From Asterochloris sp. CNOR1 (lineage: Eukaryota > Chlorophyta > Trebouxiophyceae > Trebouxiales > Trebouxiaceae), in contig OZ017749.1 in the NCBI GenBank assembly GCA_963969365.1, forward strand, positions 2,232,001 to 2,296,000: a DNA stretch of 64,000 bases, given 5' to 3'. Below are positions 42,847 through 55,311 of the stretch, one piece after another (the stretch's first letter is position 1; every line of letters begins with the position of its first letter). The translations under genes and the position numbers were made by a program. The notes below the pieces were generated by a model that searched no databases, was not told where the DNA came from, and saw only the letters and a program-made list of their open reading frames with translations.

Positions 42847-44327
42847 TTAGACTGTGCCAGGCATACTCCACCGGGCCCTGCCAGTGGAGCTGTCCAACCA
42901 GAATGACCTTCCTTCAGGGTCAGCCAGCTGCAGCCAGCCAGCAGCGGCACCCGGCAGGCTGCCAGCCACATTGCCAGATGCCAGTGGCGCCACGGCGGGA
43001 TTGCCCCACAGCTGGAACGACCCAGCGCTGCTGGAGATACTGTCAGTGCTCACAATGCTGACTCTGCTGGAGGCATCCAGAGATTGAGACATCAGCAGGC
43101 CTGCAGCTAAGTGAAATTCAGGTAAGGCGCCTTGCTGACAGCAGCGTGCAAGGATTGGCATTGCATGCAAGACGCCCAGCGATGATCCTGACAACAGCGC
43201 CAGGTGTGGGCACAGCAGCACAAAGGATTGGCGTTGCATTTGACCCTCAGCTTAGGGAAGTGTCTCTGCAAAGAAAGCCTGGTGGCAGCCGCCAGCTCGA
43301 TGCAGCAGACCAGGAGGCTCGCCTTGAGTGCGTCCTGTTGGGGTCCCAGAGCGGCTTGTGGACTGAGGTGAGACAAAGACAGATGCAGCATTGAACAGCG
43401 GGGTGGTGGGCTGTGAGTTCAGAGGACCTGCACCACAAACAAGCAGCAAGCTGAAACACGTCGGGCATGCTGAATTCATGATGCAGACATGCTGCCATGC
43501 TAGGGCAGCCCAGGCAGCAGCATACGGACACACAGCTTGGTGCTTCTCATCCCTCCCAGGCTCTAGTACAGCCCAAGGCAAAGGCAGCCTGCATGATGAA
43601 CTGCTTCGGGCCCCACGCTGTGGCAGTAGACGGCAGAAACACATATATGTTGTGCAAGAGCCCTGTTTGAGTAGCCTGACGTCACCTGATGACAGTGTTG
43701 GAGTCCCAAATGCTGATGATTCGCCCAGATCCTGCCCCACTGAGTGTACTGGGTGCCCCATCATCATGGGCCCCTGCCCTGCTGGCAAGAACCCATGCCC
43801 CTTGACATACACAGGGTTGGCCAGGCCCAGCAAGTGCTGCGAAGCTCTGGTGAGCTGCCTCAGCATGGCAAACCCCTTGAAGGTGCCTGCAGCACAACAT
43901 GACATGAATCATATCACTGAAAGGGTCCCTTCAAGCAGCTCACACGCCAGCCTGCTGAGTTTGGCTCTCACGCGGTTTCGCGCAGCACAGGCAGCCTTGG
44001 CTTGCCTGAGATGATGTCTGTGAGCAGGGATACTGCAAGCTCCAGACTCTCCTTGGAGCCGGCTGCAGTCACGCGGCATGGGTCCGAACTCTGATCAATC
44101 TGCAGGCCAGGCAAAGCCATGGCTGACACAAAGAAAGCCCAGGTGACCAGCCCGCTTGTTGCAGGGGCTACAGAGACCAATAGGACATGTATGGCAATCT
44201 GTGTGAGTCATGTGGTCACTTATCCTGCAGCCACCTGAATCATCGCTCCCGAATAGCTTTGTAGTGCCCGCACAGTCTCGCCCCCCTTACCTATGATCCT
44301 GTGATCAGCTGAGAGCAGCTCAGCCAT
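42847..44327 (-). CDS. KH and WW domain RNA-binding protein
   Basis: Start proposed at 44327 (MAELLSADHR). The KH core follows: IIGKGGETVRALQSYSGAMI, with the GKGG loop that binds single-stranded RNA. It is joined at 44116 to IDQSSDPCRVTAAGSKESLE and LAVSLLTDIIS, the second KH half. Then come an exon with KGFAMLRQLTRASQHLLGLA (from 43886), an exon PLNSQPTTPLFNAASVFVSP at about 43425, and a last exon with a WW domain: AGWLQLADPEGRSFWLDSST then GRARWSMPG, stopping at 42847. KH plus C-terminal WW is the architecture of the C1 subunit of CHLAMY1, the circadian RNA-binding complex of Chlamydomonas; that protein has three KH domains and only one is visible here. Further KH exons upstream are not excluded. 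Confidence 0.72.
43887..44005 (-). other. GC-AG intron in the KH-WW gene
   Basis: The KH exon ends ATCTCAG at 44006, followed by GCAAGC. The next exon starts at 43886 after CTGCAG. The join keeps frame (IIS-G-TFKGFAML), whereas reading through reaches a stop at 43968. The donor hexamer is the same as in the ODA10-like GC-AG intron. Confidence 0.6.
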
Positions 44328-44786
44328 GTCTAGATGTACACAATGTAGCACTGCACTTGATTGCTCACAACAAGGCATCAACCACTGCTTCAAGCGCAAT
44401 CCAGAGCTGCCTACCTGCCCACACGGCTCTTGGGACATGACAGAGAGGCATGCTGCTGCTCATGCTGCAGGTTGCCTGCTGGGTCCTGCATGTTAGCTAG
44501 GGTGAAGGCAATCTTGCAGATAAGGAGCTGTAACCACCTATCGTGTTCTGGACAAAAGCTCGACAAACTCAGGCTTATCAAGCCTTGAGGGGCTCTCGAT
44601 CAGGCACGTTCGGACGCATCACACAAGTGGGTTGCTGCCCCAAAATGCTGGTCAAGGCAACTGGTCAAGGTGATCTACTCACATGACCCTGTGAAAACAA
44701 TCTTCCAGATGCATCTCTGATCACCCTCATGCTGCAGCTGAATGCTCAAGTAGGCAGTTTCTCACAGAGGAACAGACTTGCAGGAC
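44328..44786. promoter_or_regulatory. Divergent promoter region (KH-WW / BROMI-like)
   Basis: About 460 bp between proposed starts of head-to-head genes, both with provisional N-termini. No box was recognised; part of it may be 5' exons of either gene. Confidence 0.3.
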
Positions 44787-47700
44787 ATGCAGGATGGCGG
44801 GGAGATTCTCTGGAGCCTGGATGCAGATGTGCCGGGCAGCGACTCTGATGAGCACGCCCTCTCCCAGGAGGCTGCAAGTGCTGGCCATCACCAGGCCGCT
44901 GCGAGCCTGCCCAGCCAGGTGGCTGACGAACTCATTCAGAGCCTGGTGCGCAGGGGCCACATCACTCTGATATGTAGGCGCCCGGACTGGGCAGCTGGGT
45001 CAGGAGCCAGTATGGTGTGCTTCAAGGGGGCGACACCATGCTGTCAGGCTTGCTTGCTGCCATGGCAATGAGGCTGCTGGCCCCTGCACAATGCTTCAGG
45101 CTTCCACAGATGCCTCAGCAGCAAGCGCCTGCTCTCTGCCCTGCAGGCACAGGCAGCCACCCGGCTAGCAGCGCTGCAGGCTCTTGCCGGGAGCTCGGTG
45201 CATGCTGGTGACCTGACTGCCAGCGCCCAGTGGCCCTTGCTGCTCAAGCACCTGGCAGGCAGTGTGCAGCCACCTCAAAAGCACGGACTTCCTGGCGGCA
45301 GCGGCCAGCCTGCAGGAGGGGGGAGGCCTGCCCCCTGCCAGGACTGGTCGCAGAACAGCTCCCTGAGCACAGCCTCCAGTCTGGTGCTCCTCAGTGGGTC
45401 ACAACCGTTGCCTGACGCACCACAGGGCCAGCCATCTGCGGGCGCACAGGGGCAGCCTGTGGCTGCACATCTGTCGACCCTGCAGCCCAGCTGGCCTGCA
45501 TACAAGGCATCATGCTCAGGCCTGTTGGCTCCAAGCTTGCATGCCACAAGCAGTCACAGGTGCACAGCTGTGGAGCAGAGGCTCCCCCTGCTGCGCCCTG
45601 CGCCCAGCCAGCCCAGCACAGGCAGCCAGGAGGGAGAGGAGCCTGCTGGGCCTGCAGAAGACATCGTGTCCTCTGCAGGGCAGCAGGAGCTTGTCCTGAG
45701 GGTCCGGCCTGGGAGCGCTCGCTCGCGAGACTGGCCTGCAGGCTGGCAGGCAGAGCTTGTCCCCGCTGCCGCTGCAGGCAGTCAGGGCCAGAGCGGTGCT
45801 GGCCTGCTGCCTGGGGCAGGCAGCTGTGCAGCATCATCTGGCGGAGGCTTGGGGCAGTGCCCTCAGCCACCTGGCAGCCTCGGCCTGCAGGCAAGCCACA
45901 TGGCAGCAGCCACCCAGCCTGGGGCTGCTGCCTTGGGGCAGCTGGTGCAGGCGCCGGTGGGTGTGCCCAGCATGTGGATGGCAGGCAGCGCAGCAGGCCC
46001 GGGCGCACGCTTTGCAATAAAGCCTGGGGCGCCTGCCACCCTGACAGCAGCAGCAGGAGTAGAGGCAGCGCAGCTGCCGCGAGTTCCGTCTGCAGCTGTT
46101 GCCAATGGTGGCAGTCAGTGCAGACTGCCCCCCACCAGCGGCCCAGCTGCGCAGCCGATTGCCATGAACTTGCGCCGCAGCGGCGGGCCTGTAGTGCAGC
46201 AGCGTCAGCCCTGGCGTGTGACTGCTGTCGCAGACTGGGCGAGCATGACAGGCTCGCCCAATCGCGGCCTGATTGCACGCGATCTGGGCCTGCAGTTGCA
46301 CCCTCTGGGCCATGGCGCAAACCAGCGCTCCCGCACCGGTGCCCTGCCACCCTTCAAAAGGCACACCACCGATGTCGCAGCCCCTGGCAGGCGGCGCACA
46401 GCGGACACCGCACCTGGTGCCATGTCCCCTGCAGCAGCTACCAGGAGGAGGGCCTCAGCTGATGCTTCCCCAGTTGGCAGGCCCGCAGGGGAAGCCAGGA
46501 ATGGCCAGCACACCCTGCGAAACGCTCTGACACCAAGCGTGGGGGGCTTTGCTGCAGCCAGGCGGCGTGCAACAGAGCGTGGTGGCGTTGCCCCTGGCTG
46601 TGCTGCTGCCAGGCCAGCTGGTGGCTTGCCAGGGGAGCACGGAGTGTCAGATGCCAGTCCGCAGCGGCCTGCTGCTGCAGCTGCTGCGCCGCTGCCTCGG
46701 CAGCGCCACTGCCAGGCCACAGGCACCCCACCTGCAGAGTCACAGGCAGCAGTGCCCCAAGGCCTCAGCACTTTGGCAAAAGTGGGGTCTCCTGTCACCA
46801 CTCCTGCTGCGGCTGAAAAGGTGGTGGCAACACCAGCAGCAGCAGAGCAAGGGGTGCCCCCAGCTGGACCCCTGTGTGATGGTGGCAGCGTACCGGCTGG
46901 CAGCAGCGTTGTGCAGGGCGGCAGCCCCAGGCTGCCCAGCGTGCAGGAGCTGTCGGCCTTGCTGGCTGCCAAGCTGCTGCGGCAGGTGAAGGAGGGCAGC
47001 ACGCGACAGCTGGTGGAGCTGTTTGTGGTGATGGTCACGCAGGCGCTCACCCCTGGTGAAGCCACTGTCCTCTTCGTCCAAATGTCGAAGCAAGCTCCAG
47101 ACAATGCGGGGCTCTGCATGTTGTGGTGACCTTGAACAGTGCTGCGGCTCTGCCTTCCCTGTCAGCCAGCTGTTGTTGGTGCCACCTTCATGGCTCACCC
47201 CTCATGGCCTTGTGCAGCAGGGACATGACTGTGTGCTGCAGGAGGGTGGCAGCACGCCGGGGTGTGGCCACTGCTGATCACTGCTCTTCAGGAGCTGCCA
47301 CGGCAGTGCCACATCCTGAGCACACCGCAGCTGCAGCAGGTCTGCTCGGCTGCTGCCCAGCTGCTCAGTCCTGGTGCGCCCAGGAGGGCGGGCAGCCAGC
47401 AACAGCCTCCAGCTGGTCCGCAGCTGCTGACTGGGCGCGCACAGGCTCCTCTGGTGCAGCTGTGCCGGCTGGACGGCAGCCTGCAGTGGTGGTGCCTGTG
47501 GCACTCGCGCAGCATCCTTGCACTGGTGCGCTGACCTGGCTGTGCCCTCAGACGTGCCTTGACACTCATGTGCTTGCCTTTTGTACACATCGGATGCCTA
47601 TTGTCTTGCTGTGCTGCAAGCGCATCTGGTCCTCTGCGCTCGCAGACAATGCCTCTGGGAACCATCATGAATGGGGACGTGCATGCCACCTTGGGTTGAT

Positions 47701-50700
47701 GATCCATTGCATGCCTGTCGATGCTGCAGAGACTTCCTGGTTCCCTCTCAGCCTGTGGCGTGCTGGCAGAGCTCGTCAGCTTGTGCCGTGACCTGTCTGA
47801 GGGTCGGCCAGCTCAAGGGGAGGATGCCCCGTCGCTGCGTGCTGCTGCAGTGCGGATCTGTGGCAGCGTGCTGGGGCTGGCTCGCGGGCGCGCTTGCTTT
47901 CCCGTCATCCTTGCTGACGGAGAGGAGGTGCGTGGCTGCACAGTTGCTTGAGTGCCATGTCTGTGACGGGATGCTGAGTGCCTGCTGCAGCCTGGCCATT
48001 CATCTTGCTGGCAGGGATGCACAGCCAAATGGCCCTTGCTTGCAGCAAAGAGGCAGTGGGTGGCACAACCCCTTCAAGGCACCGACTGCTTGCAAAGTGC
48101 ACTGTGTTTGAGTGTGTCCTGACCCTCATTTACCCACACTCGCTGGCCTTGCTGCCAGCCTACTACACTCAGCACATTGTTTCAGACGTGGCTGAGTGAG
48201 CACTTAGATGTGCAGGTGGATCTGAATGCAGCCATGAGCCTGTTGATCGCCATCTACCAGCAGCATCCTGTCCCATGCCAGCAGGCAACACAGGCACCAC
48301 CTGCAGCCCGTGCAATTGTGGCTGCAGCTCATGCCGTGCTTGAGACCCTGGCAGAGCAGCAAAGCACCAGGCACGTGCCCCTCTTCTCTGTGCAGCATGT
48401 CCTGCAGCTGCTGGAGCCGCCTGGGGGTGGTGGCAGGCTTCAAGGGCTCCAGCAGTGCAGCCAAAGTGCCAGCAGCAGGTGGGTTGCCACCGTTCCAGCG
48501 CTGGCCCGGGTCCTGTTGACGATCCCAGCTGCCCCTGCTGCTGCATGTGCTGTCTGATTCTTTCCAAATCTGAAGCTGGCCTGCGTCATGAGGCAGCCTC
48601 CAAGTTCCTTGGCGTTCCTCTATTTGTAGAAAGAGCACCTGCTGCCTGCAGGCACCCGTGGGAGATCCTGGCCTGCCTGTGGCAGACGCGCTCTGGCTGC
48701 CTTCTGGCGCTGGCTGACAACGAGTCAGCCCTGAGTGCCTGGACAGCTGCGTGCAAGCGAGCCAGCCAGGTTCTAGCAGCCCTGCCACAGATCCTGTCCG
48801 GCAGCGTCAGCAGAGACGAGGCCTGCAGCTGCTGCCGAGCGCTGGGGCTCCTGGGCAGGCAGCATGCAGGTGGGGAGCTGCCAAGCGCTGCGGGCACATG
48901 CCTGTCCTACAAGTCGGCAGCGCCAAGCATGCATTGTTAGTGTGCTGCAGGCATCTGTCCCTGCTGCCCACGATGCAGTCATCTGAACCAGATGTTGCTG
49001 TGTCTCAGGGGACTTTTGGCCAGCACAGCGAGTCTGAAGGAGTTCTGCTCCAGGGCCTGCCGGCATGGGAAAGCCAGCTTCATGTCGCTGCAGGTCAGCG
49101 GAAGCTGCAGGAGGCAGGCCTCCTGCAGCAGCTGGTGACGGGGCTGAAGCAGTGTGCTACTGCGCCTCCGCTTTCCGATGAGCTGCTGTGCATGCAGCAG
49201 GCTCTGGAGGACTGCCTGCTGGAGCAGAGCACCACGCCTCTGGGGGCCTATGCTGTCAGTCAGAGCAGGCTGGCGCTGCACATGTGCGCCAGGAGGTGCG
49301 CCAGGCAGCTTGACTGCCCTACACCTGCTCAAGCCAGCAGCCTGGCAATGCAGGGCTGACCGCTTCTGTGTGAGCGTGCAGGCTGGCTTTGTGCTTCAGG
49401 GAGCAGCCTCAGGAAGAACGCCATACCGTGCAGCTGGCCAGCGGCCTTGCCCTCACCGCGGCAGGTCAGCCACAGCCATCGAGATGCTGGAGTTGACGCT
49501 CCGGGCATTGATGCCAGTGACAAAACAATTTTGCGTAGCCCTGGTGGCATCGGTACCCCTCAATCTGGGTCCCTGCTGCTGCAGGGCAGCATGCGTTGGT
49601 GGCTGCTGGGCTGCCACAGCTCCTCATGGCCAGGCTGAGGGAGCTGCTGACCGCTGAAGCTCAGGACCTGGACCCATTTGCCTCTGCACCAGCTCTTCAC
49701 GCCGTGGAGGTGAGCCAGGCCTGCACCTTGCTGCCTGCAACATTCCAGCTGTGCTGCACTCTAGTTGCAGTGCCAACAGCAGCACCTCATGCCAGCAATG
49801 CATCGTCCTGACAGCTGCAAGCTGCTCACGGCCTTGCACATCTTGGCAGCTCCCCCCAGCTGCTCTCGGCTGCTGGGCATATTGCCAAGATGTCACGCAT
49901 GCAGGGAATGATGAGCTGGGCCGGCTTCCTGCAAGTGCTGCTGCAGCAGCACCTGGCTGCTGGCTGCCTCGGCCACCTGGGAGGGAGATCAGTGCTTCAG
50001 GTGCGCCCAACAGCCACCTTGAGCACCACCTCATTCCTTCCTGGTTCTGTGCCGGCTCAATGCCCTGTTCGCCCTCGACACACCTGCAGGGCAGCGCCCC
50101 TGTCCGCACACCTGCCGCATCCCAAGGTGGCTGTGTCCTTCCGGCTTCATTCCCTGTGACTAGCTCAGCTTACGTGGCAACATTGATCTGTGCTGCCTGC
50201 AGTTCGTGGCAGGGCTGCTGGATGCGCAGGCCTGTGCTGCAGAGGGGCTGCAGCCTCGTCTGGCTGCTGAGGCAGGCCTGCAGGCGCTGCGAGCCTGTGC
50301 TGTGGAACCGTATGCCTTTGAGCAGCTGTGGGCCCACCTACAGCTGGGGCAGCGCCTGCAAGCACTGCGCCTGCCAGGTGTGCCTTCACATCCTGGAATA
50401 CACAGGGCCTTGCCTGGAGTCGCACTGCATGGGAGTATGCCTGTCCCCAGCAGTCCCTTTAGCAGCAGGGCAGTCAATGCTGGACTAGCCGGGTCAAGGT
50501 GCCCTGTTTCAGCCCACAAAGGCAATGGCAGCTGGGTTCCGCATGCCGGACGATCAACCTGCCGCTTTTGTAGGACAGCTCACGTGTGCATCTTCTGTAT
50601 GTAGGCTCAAAATTGGGAGAGGCTGGTGCACAGACCCTGGACTGGCTGCAGTCGTGCCAGTGGCGGCAGCTGCCTGCGACTTGCTGCAACAGCTTGGATG

Positions 50701-52560
50701 CTGCTGAGCTGGGGAACGAGACGGGAGTGATTGTTGCCAGCAGGGTGGCTGTCCAGGCAGCAGCCGACCCGGGCATGCGGGACCCCACCCGGTGGTGGCT
50801 GGGAGCACAGGAGGTAGGCCACCTCCCTCCTGCCAAGGGCTACCTTGCAAACGACCTGCAGACGGAGTCAGGCGTCATGCCATGTGGCGCACATCTCAAC
50901 TTACCTCATTCAAGACAAGCTCACCTGCATGCTACGCGTGACGCCCTTGCTCTGATGGCAGCCTCCAGACGCTGCAAGTGCAGTACCATGGCCTTGTTGC
51001 AGTGTGTGCCGCTCCTGCCAGCTCCACAGACATGACTCCACATCTGATATCACTCCATGTCATGCAGGCGCTGCTCCATGACATTCAGCAGACACAGCTG
51101 CCCCGCATGGAGCTGTCGCTGTTGCTGCAGCGGCTGCTGCTGGTGGCCATGACATCCTCTGACCTACAGGACCCTGTGTTGGCGTCATTCAGCTATGCGG
51201 GGTGCAGCCAGGGCGTACCATGGCTGCCGCTGCAGGCTGAAGCTGTTGCAGCACATGCTACGGGGGGTGAGGCAGCTGCCCTTGTTTTCTGCTTGGCAAG
51301 CTGCAGTCAGGTCAGCCAAGCAGTTGGTAGAGACTGCATTGATAGCTTGACTGAGCCCTCGCTAAGCTCGCTCTGGGCCCCAGCTGTAATCTGCTCAAGT
51401 GCATGCATCTGCCAGCTTTGCCCTGATCTCACCCTGGTGCCAATGCAGTACAGGCGTGCATAAGTGGAGCGATGCTGACAGAGCTGCAGCTGAGGCGGTC
51501 ACTTGCAGCATGCTGCATGCAAGAGCCACCTCTCAGCAGAGCATGCTGCAGACCTCAAGTTCTTGCCAACTGAGCAGCACCAGCAGCTCGCAGATGCGAG
51601 CTGGCTCTGTGCTGGTTGGTCAGTCCCGGATTGTTTCCGAGCAGCAGCCAACAGCTCAGCAGCCCTTGGAGGTTGCCGCTGGCTCAGACGTTCAGGGAGG
51701 AGCTGCAGGCATGCTTGACAGCCCTTCACAGGCCTGCCATGACCTTCTGCAGCTGCTGGGGCAGATGCGGAGAGCTGGTGTGTCAGGGCATGCAGATAAA
51801 CAGCAGGTGGGTATTGCAGCCCTGTCAGGCCCCTGGCGGCTCTCCCTGCTCAGCCTGCAGCCGCCTGGTGGCAAGTGACGCGTACTCTGGCACTACCAAG
51901 CCTCTGCAGCACTCTGCAGGACTCTGACTGGTTTGTTGCAGCCCTGTGGCGGGTGCTGGGGCAGGGCAGCTCGTCCCAAGTCCCTGCTGTGCTGGCAGCG
52001 TTCACACAGGCCAAGGTCAGCTGCAACTGGCTGAGGCTTTGCAACTCAACCTGATCACCTTCGACCTTGAAATGCTCAAGCAATGGACGCGTCCTATGGG
52101 CATGCAGGCTGCCCAGTATCTTTGGCCAAACTGGGGGTCTGCAGCTGCGGGCGATGAAGCCATGTGCCAACTCCTTCAACTGGTGGAGGAGGCAGCCACA
52201 GAACAGTTTCCTGCTTTGGTAGTGCAGATGACAGAGGCAGGCACCTTCCTCAGCAGCTTCGTGCGGGGGTGTCTGGAGCACTGCTTCATGACAGTGTTGC
52301 AGGAGAAAGAGGTGTGCCACTTTTTGGCACTGTCTCTGGTGATGGGCCCTGACTGGCAGCTGTACTTCACACTTGCAGTCCTGCATCATATGACGCTCAG
52401 CACAAGAAACCCCACACCTGTCAGCAGCAACACCAGATTCCCTGATTGCCTTGCATACTTTAGAGCAGCAGAGCATCTCCCTTTTATGTTGAAGCTGCAG
52501 TCCTCTTACCAAGACAGCTTCAAGCACCTAATGGGAGGCATTCACCCACAAGGAGCATAG
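44787..52560 (+). CDS. BROMI/TBC1D32-like ciliary protein
   Basis: A very long plus-strand exon chain. Proposed start MQDGGEILWSLDADVPGSDS at 44787. From about 45110 to 47100 one continuous frame of about 650 residues is rich in Ala, Gly, Pro, Gln and Ser, ending in an ordered SVQELSALLAAKLLRQVKEG and TRQLVELFVVMVTQALTPGE. Helical, ARM/HEAT-like exons follow: LAELVSLCRDLSEGRP (47760), LNAAMSLLIAIYQQHP (48225), and ECLLALADNESALSAW-like pieces to 51880. The C-terminal exons carry EKEVCHFLALSLVMGPDWQL with YFTLAVLHHM, then DCLAYFRAAEHLPFMLKL. This matches the degenerate TBC domain and tail of TBC1D32 (W.EICHYI....LGPDYQ.Y, then DYFEYMENL). BROMI works with CCRK-type kinase in ciliary assembly. 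The C-terminal match is good; unity of the whole gene is inferred. Confidence 0.5.
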
Positions 52561-52856
52561 TGAACATATTTGGCAGTCACAAGTTGATTGCAAACAGACA
52601 AGTGGAAAAGCATCACAGAGTCATGTTGAAATGGATCTCGGCTCAATGTGATGAAATAGCTAACACTCAATACGCTCTGCAGTACCTTGTGTGAACTGCT
52701 GAAAGGAAGACGTCGAAGTCAAGATGGGCCAGAAACAGGGGGATAACAGGCTGCAGATTGGGCTGAACGCTGCAGCTACAACAAACATCAATGGTGCGCG
52801 ACCTGGGGCACGGCGATTGGTGGTTTGCTGTCTACATCCTGTGCAAGGGGCGCGTT
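52561..52856. other. Intergenic, convergent 3' ends
   Basis: It lies between the BROMI-like stop and the stop of the following minus-strand gene. No gene or signal was seen. Confidence 0.5.
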
Positions 52857-55247
52857 CAGTGCTTGCCTGGCACCTTTGCCATGCGTGCTCTCACAGCTTC
52901 CTTTGCATCTACCCAGAGTGGCTCAGCATTCGCATGGGAGGCCTGCTTGGGAGGTGCCAGGCCGTCCCTGTCCTGCAGCTCATTGAGGCTGGCTGCACCA
53001 AAAGGGGCAGCCGCAACCTTCTGGGTGCTGCACTGCTGTGCTGGGGCAGGCCCACCTACAGGGAGGGCAGCAGGGTTGCGCTGGACTGCTTGAGCACTCT
53101 AGAAGCTCAGGCAGCCAGCAGGTGGGCCTGTGGCAGCGTCAGGCAGCCAGTTGACATCAGGATACAAACAGCATCAGGCCAAGCGGGGCTGTCACAGCAT
53201 CAGGCAGCAAGCTGACAGCAGTATCTGTATAGTTTCACAGCCAGCCAGCAAGGCTGGCCAGGCACATGCAGCAGGCTGACAGCAGGCCATGCACAGCGTC
53301 AGGCAGTCAGGCACTGGACTCACCTGCAGAGTCCACAGGCCCTTCTGTTGGTGCCACAGGCTGCTGCACCGACAGCGGCCGTGCCGCATCCACTGAGCTG
53401 GGGGTGGGACGGGCTGCAGTGCAACAGCTGGAGGTCGGTCTTCATGCCCCACAGCAGCGCAGTACAGGGCACATTGCTCTGCCAGTCATGCAAGACACTG
53501 GAGGGTGCTGACAGCTGTGTTTGATGCGCCTGCCATGTGACCGCAGCAGGCTCATGTGCAGCAGCGCAGAGGGAAGTTGGGTGCATGTGCATGCAGCACA
53601 CCATAGCCCTGGCGCTCGTGAGGGTCTGGCCGGGACGGGCTTCGTGCCGCCGTCAGGTCTGGCTGCACAGCAGCTGCCTCGACCGGAGCCACCAGCCTCC
53701 GCTTGGACTTGGGGCCTTCTTCTGCATACATGAGGGACATCAGATGCTGCCTGTGGCACCCCCATGGCAGTCAGCTGCTTTGCGTGGCAAGGAAGGGTGC
53801 GTCCAGGTCCCCCCGAAGCAAGCTCAATCCTGGCTGGCTTAGCAAGGTGCCCATGGAAGCATTTGAGGCAGGACTGAGGTGCAGGCTGTAGCTCACCACT
53901 CTTGCCATTTTGCTCTTTGTCAGACTGATCAGCGTTGCCGGGGGCTGGGTTGGGCTTGGGATCATGCCCGGTCTCGAGAGCATTAAGCGGACCTGAGTGT
54001 GCACTGTCATCTGCAGGCTGCAGCAGGCAACGGTCTTAGAAGCAGCAGCAGCAGCAGCATGCAATCAGATCCATGCACAACAAAGATAGGGCCAACATCT
54101 GCGCTGGGCAGCCAGCTGTGCGCCTGCGGCATGACCAGAGAGCAGGCAGCAGCTGACCAAGCAGCAAAGAGAGGGACCCCGGCCGTATCAGCAGCACGGT
54201 TTCAAATGCAGAAGCATGCAGCACGGTGGAAAATTGAGGGTACTTGGACCTTGATATAAACACGGCAAAGATGGCAAGCAGCGAACTGCATGAACACAGC
54301 CGCGGCCCACCCTGAGCAAAGTCTGCAAGTGCCTGCACAGCCTGACCCGTTTGCGTTTCTGGGACGCTCCACACTGCTGGACACAGCCCTTCCCCCTGTC
54401 AGCTCCCTCCCCCGCAAACTTGTGGGGCTCCTTCACAGCTTGTAGGTGGGTCTGGTGCCGAGCAGCCGCCTGCAGTGGTTTGGGGAACAGACTGGGCCTG
54501 TGCCAGCAGGTTTGGAGGGAGGGCAGGGCCTGTGCCATCGGGCACCAGGTTGCAGGGATCAGCAGGGCCAAGATCATGCGACCAGGCAGCCTCTGCTACA
54601 GTGCAGGAAGGTGCTTGATTGCGTCTGTCTGCAGCATACCTGGAGCTGTTGGTGTTGATCTGTGTCCGTTGCAACAGGGGGCAGTACACGAACCTGTTCG
54701 AGTGGGCGCTGTGCAGCATGGGAGCGCTCCATGGACGAGGCATGCTGCAGAAGCTCCTGTGTGTCGCTCATGTCGAGTCCTGGAACAATGTCAGGCTGCT
54801 GCTTGGCCACTGCCTGCCGCAGCCGTGCCCCAGGTGCCCGACTGGGATCATCTGGCTGTGCAGCTGCATACAGGCACATGTGGTTCAGTGTAGGGGAAAC
54901 ATAACTCAGATGCCAGGCAAGCAGCAAAATGTGGTAGCGGCAGTGTTGGCCACCTGTGACAAGCTCCACTTGCTCTTGATAATCTGACTTGGCACCCGCA
55001 TGCAGCATGTTGTGGACCTGCATGCAAATTGAACATAGCAGTGAGGGCGACAAGATGACTTAGGATGATGCTCGGCACTCACTCCTGCCCCATGGAGACC
55101 CGCTGCCTGTCTCAGAGCTCGCTGCCCCCGGGCATCCGCTGAATGTTGCTTGTGAGGCCTCCGGTCAGCCATACACTGCACTATCTGGTGGAGCAGGCTG
55201 GATTGGCCAGCTTTGGTGAGCTGGCTGCTGAAATTGGGAATGGTCAA
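52857..55247 (-). CDS. Unknown hydrophilic protein
   Basis: Exons on the minus strand: from 55247, MTIPNFSSQLTKAGQSSLLH to ALRQAAGLHGAG with a GTGAGT donor; VHNMLHAGAKSDYQEQVELV at about 55013-54960; PDDPSRAPGARLRQAVAKQQ with PDIVPGLDMSDTQELLQHAS at about 54860-54640; a Pro/Asn-rich exon (HDPKPNPAPGNADQSDKEQN) at about 53990-53900; MYAEEGPKSKRRLVAPVEAA at about 53730-53630; LSVQQPVAPTEGPVDSA at about 53440-53330; and a last exon with FGAASLNELQDRDGLAPPKQ and WVDAKEAVRARMAKVPGKH, stopping at about 52857. The N-terminal 60 residues look folded and helical; the rest is disordered and charged with a basic patch (KSKRR) that could be a nuclear signal. No family was recognised. Start codon is only 64 bp from that of the acid phosphatase. 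Confidence 0.55.
53105..53315. repeat. Degenerate short tandem repeats in an intron
   Basis: Worn copies of CAGCGTCAGGCAGCCAGTTGACA recur at about 53134, 53170, 53196 and 53285, in the last intron of the unknown minus-strand gene. Confidence 0.55.
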
Positions 55248-55311
55248 TGTTCTTCCTTTTCAGGAAGACCTCTTCCTCCTTGCTTGCCGACAGGCATCGC
55301 TGAAGTCTCGC
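55248..55311. promoter_or_regulatory. Very short head-to-head gap
   Basis: Only 64 bp separate the proposed start codons of the unknown minus-strand gene and the acid phosphatase. The two transcripts' leaders must overlap, or one start is wrong. Confidence 0.35.

Noticed and set aside
45391-46350. Long minus-strand ORF opposite the BROMI-like low-complexity exon
   Set aside because: Composition (Trp, Cys, Arg, Gln-rich) is typical of the antisense of a GC-rich Ala/Gly/Pro exon; no motif, and the plus frame is twice as long.
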